From: JAXMBN01 sp046349875
GTDB lineage: Bacteria; Planctomycetota; Planctomycetia; Pirellulales; Pirellulaceae
Assembly (NCBI GenBank): GCA_046349875.1
Contig: JAXMBN010000042.1
Coordinates: forward strand, 1-46,295
Direction of reading: 5' to 3'
DNA length: 46,295 nt
The notes under the pieces are model-generated. The model had not been told where the DNA came from. It saw only the letters and a program-made list of their open reading frames with translations, and searched no databases. A program made the position numbers and the translations under genes. Positions 33,392 through 41,563 of the stretch are shown piece by piece (positions within the stretch are counted from its first letter, which is position 1; every line of letters starts with the position of its first letter).

Positions 33392-33413
33392 TCAATAGGT
33401 GCCACCCACCTTT
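33392..33413 (+). repeat. Left inverted repeat of the RAYT unit
   Basis: Forms a 21-of-22 match to the reverse complement of 34887-34908. The core GGTGCCACCCACC is G/C rich and can pair with the distal copy. It lies 39 bp after the hisB stop. Confidence 0.8.
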
Positions 33414-33684
33414 CATTGATATCGGCCAATTTTGTGGGGATTTTGGGGGCTCAAGAAAAACGGATGCTGCTGGTGGTCGGATCAGGGGCTCAAAGAAGAG
33501 ATCCGGGTTGGGTTGCTAACGCTGAAACGCGTGCGATCGCGAAAGAATGGGTAATTGGGCCGTTTGATGGGCAAGAATGGCGAGGATCACCATGAAATTC
33601 GCGATGTGGAGATAGACCGCGAGCGACTGCAGGCAATGGATCGCATGCTGCATTCAGATTTAGAAGGCTGCGTGAATAGTTTCG

Positions 33685-34836
33685 TTACGAGAGAAACAAG
33701 CCTTGAGCTGACTTTTGACCCTTGAGCCAGATGCGACCCTGCTTGGAGGCTTCTGCCTTCATGCTTTCAGGACGACCAGCGGCTTGTGACTTGCCGAAGT
33801 ACTTGGAGTACTTCCATACAAAATCACACCACATCGAACTATCGATCCCAATTCGCTCGAGGATCCGGTTGCAGGTCCGCAGGGATACTGCCTCGTTTTC
33901 CTTCGCGTCCTTGCTTGCCAGTCCAGTCTAGGAGCGTTAGGTACTCCTCTTGCTTCATCGGCAAAAGCCCCTTGTCGCTGGCGTGTTTTCAAATGGCTCG
34001 GCATGGGACCAGGAGCTTTACGCTCTTCTATCTCCAGAGGACACAGCCAAGAATCCACCGGCATCTTCTTGGAATACTTCATGCCTTCTGATTCACGTTT
34101 CCTGCGTGAATCACTGACCTTTGCAAGATGGTTCGCATTTTCAGACTGAGCTTCAAACTCAAGAGCAGCTGCAATCCCTTTGACTCCCTGGCTCGCTGCA
34201 ATGCGATCGTCAAGCCGAAGTAAACTTCGACTTTTCAGGAGTCGCTGCCAAGGCGGCTCGCACCGGATTCAAATCGACATACATTACGCAGGCCAAGAGC
34301 CCTGCTTCATCCACAATCTTCTGAGCCTTAAAGCGTCCTTCCCAGAAGCGGCCCGTACACTTGTCTTCAAAATTGGCTTGCCTTTGCAATGGGCTCACGA
34401 AGAGCCCGCATAAACCAAGAGATATCGCTAAGCCTTGTGCGAAGCAGGGCAAAGCCGCTTGCCGCATCGCCAAGGACCTTGGCGATATCGGCTTGGGTAG
34501 GACTGCCGAGATATTCTTCCAGCTTTTTACCCGGAAAGAGTCGCAACCAACGCGAAGCGACGTCTTCATCACTCATGTTTTCACCACATCGGGCCTAGTG
34601 CGGAGCATGACGTGGATGTGATTGGAGAGGACCGCGTAAGAGAGAACATCCATCCCGAAGATGGATGCCAATAACTCCATTCTTCGTCGGATCCATTCCC
34701 TTCGATGTTCGAAGGACTTTTGAGGATCCGGCATCGATCCCAGCCAGATAGGCTCGTCGAACGCACCGCTGGATGCAGTGAGCGACGGCAACTTCATTAG
34801 GCGGAAACTGTTCGCGCCGCGTTTAGGTCTGGGCAT
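33685..34836 (-). pseudogene. REP-associated tyrosine (Y1/IS200-like) transposase, frameshifted
   Basis: Family residues can be followed from MPRPKRGANSF (start at 34836) to FLS and the TAA at 33685 (~380 codons). The frame changes at least four times. HCIQRCVRRAYLAGID lies in a shifted frame near 34770, then EHRREWIRRRMELLASIFG and the metal-binding HxH in LSNHIHVMLRTRPDVV in another. SRWLRLFPGK and ISWFMRALREPIAKA follow, then CTGRFWEGRFKAQKIVDEAG with the nucleophile-region YVDLNPVRAALA. The C-terminal MWCDFVWKYSKYFGKSQAAG is read near 33810. Y1 transposases nick single-stranded ends with a tyrosine; this copy is dead. The number and spread of lesions argue for real decay. Confidence 0.85.
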
Positions 34837-34886
34837 GTTGGAACTCCTTGCAGGCAATATACGCATCAGAAGAGCGGAAGTCAACA

Positions 34887-34908
34887 AAAGGTGGGTGGCA
34901 CCAATTGA
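34887..34908 (-). repeat. Right inverted repeat of the RAYT unit
   Basis: AAAGGTGGGTGGCACCAATT plus GA. It matches the left copy in inverse orientation except for one base. It lies 43 bp upstream of the ECF sigma factor start, so it may overlap that gene's promoter region. Confidence 0.8.
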
Positions 34909-34950
34909 TGTTGGGGAGGGGATGGGGTACATTGTGGGTGGAGGTGAATG

Positions 34951-35532
34951 ATGTGGAGTGAAGAAGCATTTGCAGAATGGTTGGCAAAGAATCAACCGAA
35001 GTTGATGGTGTGTGTCGAACAGAAGCTTGGTCCGGGCCTGCGACGCAAGGTGGAGCCAGAAGATCTATTGCAGGACGCTGTGGCGCGAGCCATTCGCAGC
35101 TTGTCGGGGCTGGATGGCGCTACCGAAGATCCTACGGCTTGGTTTCTGCAGATCGTGGATCATCAGATCGTTGATGCGCATCGATATCACTTCGGGGCTA
35201 TGAAACGCGATGCAGGTCGCGAAGTATCTGCGAATGCGGCTACCGGCGGTGAGGCAGGGGAGTCACCCGCGCTGATCGATATGCTCGTCGCCAGCATGAC
35301 GAGTGCAAGTCAAGTTATGTCGCGTAATGTGCGAACGGATCGTATGTATGAGGCGTTGATGCAGTTGCCACAAGACGCTCAGAATGCGATTCGTTGGAGG
35401 TACTTGGAAGGTCTACCCAGTCAAACCATCGCAGAACGACTCGGCAAGTCTGATGGTTCCGTCAGAGTACTTCTCACACGTACTCTCAAGAAGCTGGAAG
35501 AGATTATGTCGGATGTGCGTCCTGGTTCTTGA
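34951..35532 (+). CDS. ECF-type RNA polymerase sigma factor
   Basis: A 193-residue group 4 sigma factor. Region 2 is seen in LRRKVEPEDLLQDAVARAIR and the region 2.3/2.4-like WFLQIVDHQIVDAHRYHFGA. Region 4 with its helix-turn-helix is IRWRYLEGLPSQTIAERLGK followed by DGSVRVLLTRTLKKLEEIM. Two ATGs are adjacent (34948 and 34951); the second is preferred because GGAGG (34940-34944) then lies at 6 nt. No anti-sigma gene is adjacent, as is frequent among planctomycete ECF factors, so its control is unknown. The inverted repeat of the RAYT unit lies just upstream. Confidence 0.9.
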   Translation: MWSEEAFAEWLAKNQPKLMVCVEQKLGPGLRRKVEPEDLLQDAVARAIRSLSGLDGATEDPTAWFLQIVDHQIVDAHRYHFGAMKRDAGREVSANAATGGEAGESPALIDMLVASMTSASQVMSRNVRTDRMYEALMQLPQDAQNAIRWRYLEGLPSQTIAERLGKSDGSVRVLLTRTLKKLEEIMSDVRPGS

Positions 35533-35568
35533 GATCGTTTGTTGCGAACTCATCGACAAGCTAACGCA

Positions 35569-36126
35569 CTACTGATTTCGAAGCGACTGAAGTAGCTCTT
35601 GCAAAACCAAAAAGGTTGCTTCTTGTTGTCGTTCACGGCGGCGTGAAAAGTCTTGAAGAGAAGTGCATCGTGGTGACCGCAATCTTCGTTCGCTGCAACT
35701 CGGAGGGGCTTCGGGAGTTCGTTTCGCGATGCTGATGAATACTTGCCCGTCGATCTCTTCGGAAACGCCTGGCCCTAGATGTCCTGTAACGCTGCAACTC
35801 AGGGTGGCCTCCGGTGTTCGCATGATAGCGCTGGCTGCAAGTTGAGACGTGGTTTCAGGGCATACGGTTCCAAACGCCGGATTGTGAAGTTGCACGCGTG
35901 AAAGGCCGAGCCACTGGGCTTTTGATTCAAGCCGATAGACGACCCAAGATCCGCAAAGCGATTCCGAAATACCTGGCAAGGAACCGAAAACCGAAGAGAC
36001 CATGCCTGCCGTGCAGCTCTCTGCAAGCACCAGCCGATGCTGCTGGAGCTCGAGTAGGGTTTTTACCTCTATGGCTAGATTCTGAAGAGAATCCCAGTTC
36101 CAGGTGATTGATTCGGGACTTTGCAA
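35569..36126 (-). CDS. CinA C-terminal-domain protein (nicotinamide-nucleotide amidase-like)
   Basis: A 185-residue protein made almost wholly of the CinA C-terminal domain, which in characterised members deamidates nicotinamide mononucleotide in pyridine-nucleotide salvage. Motifs are LVLAESCTAGMVSSVFGSLP with the expected ESCT start, GSWVVYRLESKAQWLGL, and SCSVTGHLGPG near residue 115. The N-terminal molybdopterin-like domain of full CinA is absent, as in stand-alone PncC proteins. A C-terminal Arg-rich stretch (RRLRSPRCTSLQDFSRRRER) is longer than usual. It is divergent from the nagB-like fusion gene; the 171 bp between them must hold both promoters. Confidence 0.85.
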   Translation of the reverse strand: MQSPESITWNWDSLQNLAIEVKTLLELQQHRLVLAESCTAGMVSSVFGSLPGISESLCGSWVVYRLESKAQWLGLSRVQLHNPAFGTVCPETTSQLAASAIMRTPEATLSCSVTGHLGPGVSEEIDGQVFISIAKRTPEAPPSCSERRLRSPRCTSLQDFSRRRERQQEATFLVLQELLQSLRNQ

Positions 36127-36297
36127 GGTTCGTTACCCCTTCTGGTTAGTGAGAATCCACTGGATTTCCTGATTCAACCGTGACGCGTTGTGGGTCACCA
36201 TCTATATTTATAGAAGAGGTTTTCCTGCTTTTTTCTACCCCAAAAGCCCTAGGATTTGGCAGGATTGAAGGAGTTTGATCGTTCGTGAGGAGCATCC

Positions 36298-38208
36298 GTG
36301 TCTATTCTTGAAGCAAGTTCAACCAGGTCGAATCCCGTCCCTAAGGCTCGTCCCATTCCTGGAACGCACCTTCCCGCATTTGTTTTTGACACAGGGGCAG
36401 ATCTTGCTCGCCATGCGGCGCAGATGATTGCGAGGCTTGTGCGGGAGCGATCGGATCTCGGCCAACGAACCGTCTTAGGACTACCCACGGGTTCGACACC
36501 TGTCGGTACCTATCGTGAACTCATTCGTCTCCATCGCGAAGAGAATCTCGATTTTTCCAACGTGGTTATCTTCGGCTTGGACGAATACTATGGTTTGCCC
36601 GCGGATAGTCCGCAAAGCCACAAGCGTTGGTTGGACGAGCACTTTATCAAATGCATCAACGTGGCTCCTGAAAACGTTCACTTCTTAGATGGGCAGGTAC
36701 ACTTGTCGGACGTGGAACTCCACTGTCGACGATACGATGAAGCCATTCAGCAAGTCGGAGGGTTCGACCTCGTACTCTTAGGGATTGGACGCAATGGTCA
36801 CATCGGATTCAACGAACCATTTTCGGTACGCAAAAGCCGCACGCGTATTTGCACTCTGGATCCGGTGACTCGCCAAAGTTCCGCTAGCGATTTCTTTGGT
36901 GAAGAGAATGTTCCCACGCAAGCATTAACCGTCGGTTTGGGAATGATTCTTTCTGCCAAGCGGGCACTGCTACTCGCATTGGGTGAACATAAAGCGAAGA
37001 TCGTTCGTGAAACATTGGAAGGAACCATTACCGATCGCGTACCTGCTTCGTATCTCCAGGATCATGGCGACGTCCGCGCATTGCTTGATCAACCTGCTGC
37101 AGGCGAACTCACAGGGTTTTCGACTCCTTGGTTGATCGGGAACGTGGATTGGAATGAATCGTTGATCAAGCGAGCGGTGCTATGGCTGTGTCAACAAACG
37201 CACAAAGCGCTACTCAAGCTCGACGATGATGACTTCCGCCAACACGATCTTCATCAATTGCTGCGACATCACGGGCCAGCGCAATCGATTGCTCATCGCG
37301 TCTTCCGATGGATGATGGATACGATCGATTATCATCCGGCGGGCAAAGATCAAAAGACCGTTCTTTGCTTTAGCCCTCACCCAGACGATGACGTGATCAG
37401 CATGGGTGGAACTCTGATTCGACTCGTCGAAGATGGGCATCGCGTGCATGTCGCGTACATGACCAGTGGAAACATTGCGGTCTTCGATCACGATGCTAGG
37501 CGCGTGGCCGATATGGTCACCGAATACAATCGCATTTTCGGTATCGACCACCAACGATCGGTTGAAATCGAACGCGATGTTCGATCAGGTATTTCTTGCA
37601 AGACTCCAGGGCAGCCTGACCACGAAACGATCCTGAAAATCAAAGGTTTGATTCGTTGGAGTGAAGCGCGAGCTGGAGCGGTCACGGTCGGATGCAAAGA
37701 AGAGGATCTTCATTTTCTCGATCTGCCGTTCTATCGTACGGGCACGATCGCTAAGAAGCCGGTCGGCGAAGACGATATCTCAATCATCCGTGAGTTACTC
37801 CTAAAGGTTGCACCAGATCAAGTCTATGTGGCTGGTGATTTGGCAGATCCGCATGGAACGCATCGCGTTTGTGCTGAAGCTATTTTTAAGGTTCTTGGTC
37901 AGATGAAGGCTGAAGGTCAGAAGGTGCCAGATGTGTTGCTCTATCGCGGCGCATGGCAAGAATATCCACTCCATGAAATTGAAATTGCTGTTCCGCTAAG
38001 TCCTAGCGACATCTTGCTCAAGCGTGAAGCGATCTTCATGCATGAGAGTCAAAAAGACGAGGCGTTGTTTCCAGGAAGCGATCCACGCGAGTTCTGGCAG
38101 CGAGCCGAAGATCGCAATCGGGGAACAGCGGATAGCTACAATCAGATTGGTTTACCGGAGTTCTACGCGCTGGAAGCCTTTGCGCGTTGGAAAGGGAATC
38201 CTATCTAG
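36298..38208 (+). CDS. nagB: Glucosamine-6-phosphate deaminase fused to PIG-L deacetylase domain
   Basis: A 636-residue cytoplasmic two-domain enzyme. Residues ~20-290 are NagB-like: LGLPTGSTPVGTYRELIRLH, NVVIFGLDEYYGLP, LLGIGRNGHIGFNEP. They should convert glucosamine-6-phosphate to fructose-6-phosphate and ammonia. Residues ~355-600 are a PIG-L/LmbE zinc deacetylase-like domain with CFSPHPDDDVISMGGTLIRL (His361 and following Asp) and the second metal site ADPHGTHRVCAEAI near 515-528. The GTG at 36298 has AGGAG 5 nt upstream. The same domain pair occurs in Bacteroidetes and planctomycetes. It suggests N-acetyl- or amino-sugar breakdown by one polypeptide, though the role of the second domain is not settled. 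A strong terminator follows. Confidence 0.92.
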   Translation: MSILEASSTRSNPVPKARPIPGTHLPAFVFDTGADLARHAAQMIARLVRERSDLGQRTVLGLPTGSTPVGTYRELIRLHREENLDFSNVVIFGLDEYYGLPADSPQSHKRWLDEHFIKCINVAPENVHFLDGQVHLSDVELHCRRYDEAIQQVGGFDLVLLGIGRNGHIGFNEPFSVRKSRTRICTLDPVTRQSSASDFFGEENVPTQALTVGLGMILSAKRALLLALGEHKAKIVRETLEGTITDRVPASYLQDHGDVRALLDQPAAGELTGFSTPWLIGNVDWNESLIKRAVLWLCQQTHKALLKLDDDDFRQHDLHQLLRHHGPAQSIAHRVFRWMMDTIDYHPAGKDQKTVLCFSPHPDDDVISMGGTLIRLVEDGHRVHVAYMTSGNIAVFDHDARRVADMVTEYNRIFGIDHQRSVEIERDVRSGISCKTPGQPDHETILKIKGLIRWSEARAGAVTVGCKEEDLHFLDLPFYRTGTIAKKPVGEDDISIIRELLLKVAPDQVYVAGDLADPHGTHRVCAEAIFKVLGQMKAEGQKVPDVLLYRGAWQEYPLHEIEIAVPLSPSDILLKREAIFMHESQKDEALFPGSDPREFWQRAEDRNRGTADSYNQIGLPEFYALEAFARWKGNPI

Positions 38209-38270
38209 CCATTTTGTTTGAGCGAAGTGAGCGCCAACTGAACTAGCCAAAGAAATCTGCTCACTAACAA

Positions 38271-38307
38271 AAAGAGGACAAGGGGTGATTCACTCCTTGT
38301 CCTCTTT
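38271..38307. terminator. Bidirectional intrinsic terminator
   Basis: A perfect 13-bp stem AAAGAGGACAAGG / CCTTGTCCTCTTT (38271-38283 and 38295-38307) encloses an 11-nt loop that can pair further (GTG ATT CAC). It lies between the convergent stops of the nagB fusion and the PQQ propeller gene. The A-rich 5' and T-rich 3' flanks allow use from both sides. Confidence 0.85.
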
Positions 38308-38344
38308 GCATTTTGGATTCGCGAAGAAAAGACGTTGCAGGACG

Positions 38345-39610
38345 TTATTGCCCGATGCAAATCAAATGCTTGTTGGTGCGAATGAGCAGCGCGTCCTTCG
38401 TGACGGCCGGGGTCGATCGACATGTTTCTTCGAGATTGATTTCTCCAAGCTTCTCAAATTTGTCTGATGCGGCCAGAATCGTCACCAAGCCCTCTTGAGA
38501 GATTCCGATGAGCCGATCGCGAACGACTACAGGAGAAGCTGACACGTCACCACCGATCCGCTGAGTCCATAGGACTTGTCCTTGCTTATCGAGATCGATG
38601 CAGGAAACGATGCCGTTATCAGCCCACAGAAAAGCAAGCGATCCAAGAATGACGGGTGTTGGCACATAGGGAGCAGCCTTGTTGATTCGGAAAAGCTCTT
38701 TGCCGTTAGGCTTGGCTTCCGTGGCGAAGAGAACGTTGCCTCCGCCGCCCGAACCTTCGCTCGATAATAAGATGTTCCCGCTAAGCACAGCGCTGCTGCA
38801 GACGCGTTTTGAGAAACCACTTCTCGACCATAGTGTTTTTCCTGAGGCTGCATCGACTGCATAGAAGCCTTCGACCGTGTTGGCGCTAAGAAGGATGGTG
38901 TTGCCTTTTTCGTCTTGGGTGACGCAGGGGACTCCATAGCATACTCGCGATGCTTTACGTTCGGATTGCCATCGCGTTTTGCCGGTCGCTGCCTCCAAGG
39001 CAACCAAGTGATCTTCTCCTGGTTCAACACCAGCAGGTAATTCCTCGATATCTTGGCTGTTTGCAAACACAAGAAGATCGTTCACACGAATCGGCGACGT
39101 TCCAAATCCATGCTGGCTCACATAACGGCCCATTTCACGATGCCATTTTTCTTCTCCATCGTGTGAAAAGGCTTTGACAAAAACGTTGTCAGGATCAGCC
39201 CAAGTAAAGTAGACCAGCTTGTCATCGACGCAAGGTGTGCTCGATGCATAACTGCTTCTCTTGTGCAAGGGATGGGGTTTGGAAGGAAAGCTCTTCTTCC
39301 AAACGACTTTTCCCGATTTGATGTTTCCACATAGAACGTGGCGTTCAGCCGTAGCGGGATCGGCACTCATCAAGAAATAGTGGTCATTCCATACAACAGC
39401 CGATCCATTCCCTTCGCCTGGAAGCTCAACCTTCCATCGAACTTGATTAGGTGCCCAAGGAAGTGGAACCGTGGACTGCGCAGCCACACCGCTACCGTTT
39501 GGACCTCGGAAACGTGTCCAATCGTTTTCGATTGCCATGCAAGGTGATGCCATGGCAAGACCGAAGACGCCAAGAATCGAAGGTCGCAACGATGCAAACA
39601 AGTTGAACAT
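38345..39610 (-). CDS. Secreted PQQ-like beta-propeller protein
   Basis: A 421-residue exported protein from the ATG at 39610 (the frame continues to 39706, but MFNLFASLRPSILGVFGLAM with the cleavage site SPCMA is a proper signal peptide and fixes the start). The mature protein opens with DWTRFRGPNGSGVA, a hallmark of planctomycete PQQ-repeat proteins. Several blades show the AxxxGKxxW pattern: GNIKSGKVVWKKSF, ALEAATGKTRWQSERK, AVDAASGKTLWSRSG, and IDLDKQGQVLWTQRIGG. No quinone-binding Trp-disc or catalytic Asp was identified, so it is more likely a binding or scaffold propeller than a dehydrogenase. The neighbouring trpD gene starts at 40734; both are on the minus strand. Confidence 0.88.
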   Translation of the reverse strand: MFNLFASLRPSILGVFGLAMASPCMAIENDWTRFRGPNGSGVAAQSTVPLPWAPNQVRWKVELPGEGNGSAVVWNDHYFLMSADPATAERHVLCGNIKSGKVVWKKSFPSKPHPLHKRSSYASSTPCVDDKLVYFTWADPDNVFVKAFSHDGEEKWHREMGRYVSQHGFGTSPIRVNDLLVFANSQDIEELPAGVEPGEDHLVALEAATGKTRWQSERKASRVCYGVPCVTQDEKGNTILLSANTVEGFYAVDAASGKTLWSRSGFSKRVCSSAVLSGNILLSSEGSGGGGNVLFATEAKPNGKELFRINKAAPYVPTPVILGSLAFLWADNGIVSCIDLDKQGQVLWTQRIGGDVSASPVVVRDRLIGISQEGLVTILAASDKFEKLGEINLEETCRSTPAVTKDALLIRTNKHLICIGQ

Positions 39611-39714
39611 AGGTTGGCTCGACTGGAGAAGGTGGGTAGGACTGTGGGTTGATGACCAGTATAGGCATTGTTGAAGGCGAATGCGAACAAGCGGTCTCGA
39701 ATCCACGGAGGAAA

Positions 39715-40734
39715 CTACGCCGCGGCCGATTGAGTGAATTCTGCTAGCTGCCCTAGCAAATGAAGTGCTTTTTGGGAATCAATCGCCTCGCACGCCAGGT
39801 CGACTCCGGTCCGAAGATCAGCTACTTTCTCGGTAATCCAAAGGGCTGCTGCTGTGTTGGCCACAACGATATCGCGTGGTCCTCCTCGCAGTCCTTCAAG
39901 TACGCTTCGGATCACGTGCGCACTATCTTCTGGATTCTCGGCATGCAGGGATTTCGCTTCGATGGTCGAAAGCCCAAAGTGTTCGGGAGTCCAGCATTCG
40001 AAAGTGACATGACCGGGTTGAACGATTAAGACTTCCGTTGCATCCATCAGAGTAACTTCATCGAGTCCATCACGCCCACGAACCACGATGGCGCGTTGAA
40101 TGGGCAATTGCGAAAGAGCTTCGGCAATCTTTCGATGAAGTCCTTGTTTACCAACACCTAGGATCTGATAAGGTGCTTGGGCAGGGTTGCACAATGGGCC
40201 CAAATAATTGAAGAGTGTGGGAACGCCGAGCGATCTTCGGACATTACCAACATGCCGCATCGCCGGATGCAAGAGCGGTGCGAAGCAAAACCCGATTCCC
40301 AATTGATCGATACAAGCTTCAACCTTATCACGTGGGATATCGATGCGAATGCCAAGTTGTTCGAGGACGTCTGCCGATCCCGTGGCGCTCGTAATCTTGC
40401 GATTGCCATGCTTGGCGACAGGAACGCCTGCCGCCGCAGCAACGATGGCAACCGCCGTTGATATGTTGAAGGTCTTCGCCCCATCGCCGCCAGTGCCGCA
40501 AGTGTCGAGAAGTCCAGGGCGATGCGTTCGGATCGGAAGCATATGGCTTCGAAGAGCGCGGGCAGCCCCTACGAGCTCATCCACACACTCACCTTTATCG
40601 CGTAGCGCCAAGAGCAGCGATGCGATTTGCGAGTCCTCGATGGCACCTTGAAGCATGCCATCGATCAAAGACTGCATCGTATCAGCCGAAAGATCCTTGC
40701 CTTGTTGCAGCGTCGCAAGGGCCGATTCGATCAT
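39715..40734 (-). CDS. trpD: Anthranilate phosphoribosyltransferase
   Basis: Tryptophan-pathway enzyme joining anthranilate and PRPP; 339 residues, the usual length, and the monofunctional form. The PRPP loop is LLDTCGTGGDGAKTFNISTA, followed by VPVAKHGNRKITSATGSADV. The anthranilate side holds FAPLLHPAMRHVGNVRRSLG and PTLFNYLGPLCNPA. Acidic metal ligands are in VRGRDGLDEVTL. It ends 105 bp ahead of the PQQ propeller start and begins 28 bp after the membrane protein gene upstream, so it is probably co-transcribed with the latter. No other trp gene is in the window. Confidence 0.97.
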   Translation of the reverse strand: MIESALATLQQGKDLSADTMQSLIDGMLQGAIEDSQIASLLLALRDKGECVDELVGAARALRSHMLPIRTHRPGLLDTCGTGGDGAKTFNISTAVAIVAAAAGVPVAKHGNRKITSATGSADVLEQLGIRIDIPRDKVEACIDQLGIGFCFAPLLHPAMRHVGNVRRSLGVPTLFNYLGPLCNPAQAPYQILGVGKQGLHRKIAEALSQLPIQRAIVVRGRDGLDEVTLMDATEVLIVQPGHVTFECWTPEHFGLSTIEAKSLHAENPEDSAHVIRSVLEGLRGGPRDIVVANTAAALWITEKVADLRTGVDLACEAIDSQKALHLLGQLAEFTQSAAA

Positions 40735-40761
40735 AACGCTGCAACTCCCAACATCGATTCT

Positions 40762-41337
40762 TTAGGAACGAGTGTAGGTTTGATCGAGAACAGGCAGTCC
40801 ACGAAGCAATTGGTAAGAGCCAAAGAACAATGCCGAGGCAAACAGGTCGCTCATCACGGTTCCGCGGAAGAACGGCAATGCCATCCAATAGCATTGCATC
40901 AAACCGGCGAAGGAGTTTTCGTATCCCATTTGAGGATCCAACCAGCTACCGAAGTTGCTGATGATGAAAAACGCGATTGAACCTAACCCAGATGCAGAGA
41001 CAACCCAAAGTGGATGATCGTTTTCATGATCGTTGCCAGCGCGACGGAGACCGCCACCCAAGGCAACGATGCATGCGTAACCGAGATAAACGCTGATCAT
41101 GGTCGCGGGATGATAGAATCCCATATCGGATATGCGACCCCAATGTCCAATCAGGTCGCTAAGAGCCATGCAGCCTAGAGGCAAAGCCCAAGCCTTCCAT
41201 CCACGGAGATAGCAGCCCGCAAAAAGACTCAGGCCACCCATCAAGGCCACGTTGGTGGGTACGGGGGAAAAGCGTACCGCCAGTGCTGCGACAGCAAAGA
41301 CCAAGGCGAAGGCCAAAGAAGGATGGATCCGGTTCAT
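40762..41337 (-). CDS. Small integral membrane protein, DUF6580-like
   Basis: A 191-residue protein with five hydrophobic helices (residues ~8-22, 28-45, 48-63, 77-95 and 108-125) and another near the C-terminus. The C-terminal part, SNFGSWLDPQMGYENSFAGL, YWMALPFFRGTVMSDLFASA and LFFGSYQLLRG, fits the DUF6580 family. The N-terminal FSPVPTNVALMGGLSLFAG also matches. Such proteins resemble S-components of ECF-type vitamin transporters in size and layout, but no substrate is known. It is the first gene of a minus-strand run with trpD (28 bp apart). Confidence 0.78.
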   Translation of the reverse strand: MNRIHPSLAFALVFAVAALAVRFSPVPTNVALMGGLSLFAGCYLRGWKAWALPLGCMALSDLIGHWGRISDMGFYHPATMISVYLGYACIVALGGGLRRAGNDHENDHPLWVVSASGLGSIAFFIISNFGSWLDPQMGYENSFAGLMQCYWMALPFFRGTVMSDLFASALFFGSYQLLRGLPVLDQTYTRS

Positions 41338-41563
41338 AAATCGTCGTGCTTTCCAAAAAGTGAGGCCGAAGGCCCGTCCCGCAATCGGTGTCAGAATATC
41401 TTGCCTGACGGAAGGAGTTTAGCCTAACGGCCGACGTCCATTGTGGCAAGCGATTCCCTGGTTCTTGTCATCGGTCGTCGCCAGCATTTTGGTTGAAAAA
41501 CGGTATTCCAGGTTGTTAAAAAGGGGGCAAAGAACGATTTCAAGGCATTCTAGGAACAGAACA

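Larger units (their letters stand above)
33392..34908. mobile_element. IS-like unit: RAYT remnant bounded by 22-bp inverted repeats
   Basis: The left end TCAATAGGTGCCACCCACCT (plus TT; 33392-33413) and the right end (34887-34908) are reverse complements with one mismatch in 22. Between them on the minus strand lies a decayed Y1-type transposase gene. The 33414-33684 stretch, between the left repeat and the transposase 3' end, holds no recognised gene; a plus-strand frame (33567-33725, ~52 codons) has natural-looking residues but no family. The organisation resembles a REP-associated transposase flanked by its own inverted REP sequences. Confidence 0.7.

Noticed and set aside
33567..33725. Plus-strand 52-codon frame inside the RAYT unit
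   Set aside because: Natural-looking residues, but it is short, has no family, and its end is antisense to the readable transposase C-terminus.
36185..36200. GTGAC / GTCAC half-sites in the pncC-like/nagB gap as a repressor operator
   Set aside because: Only 5-bp arms without extension; expected by chance.
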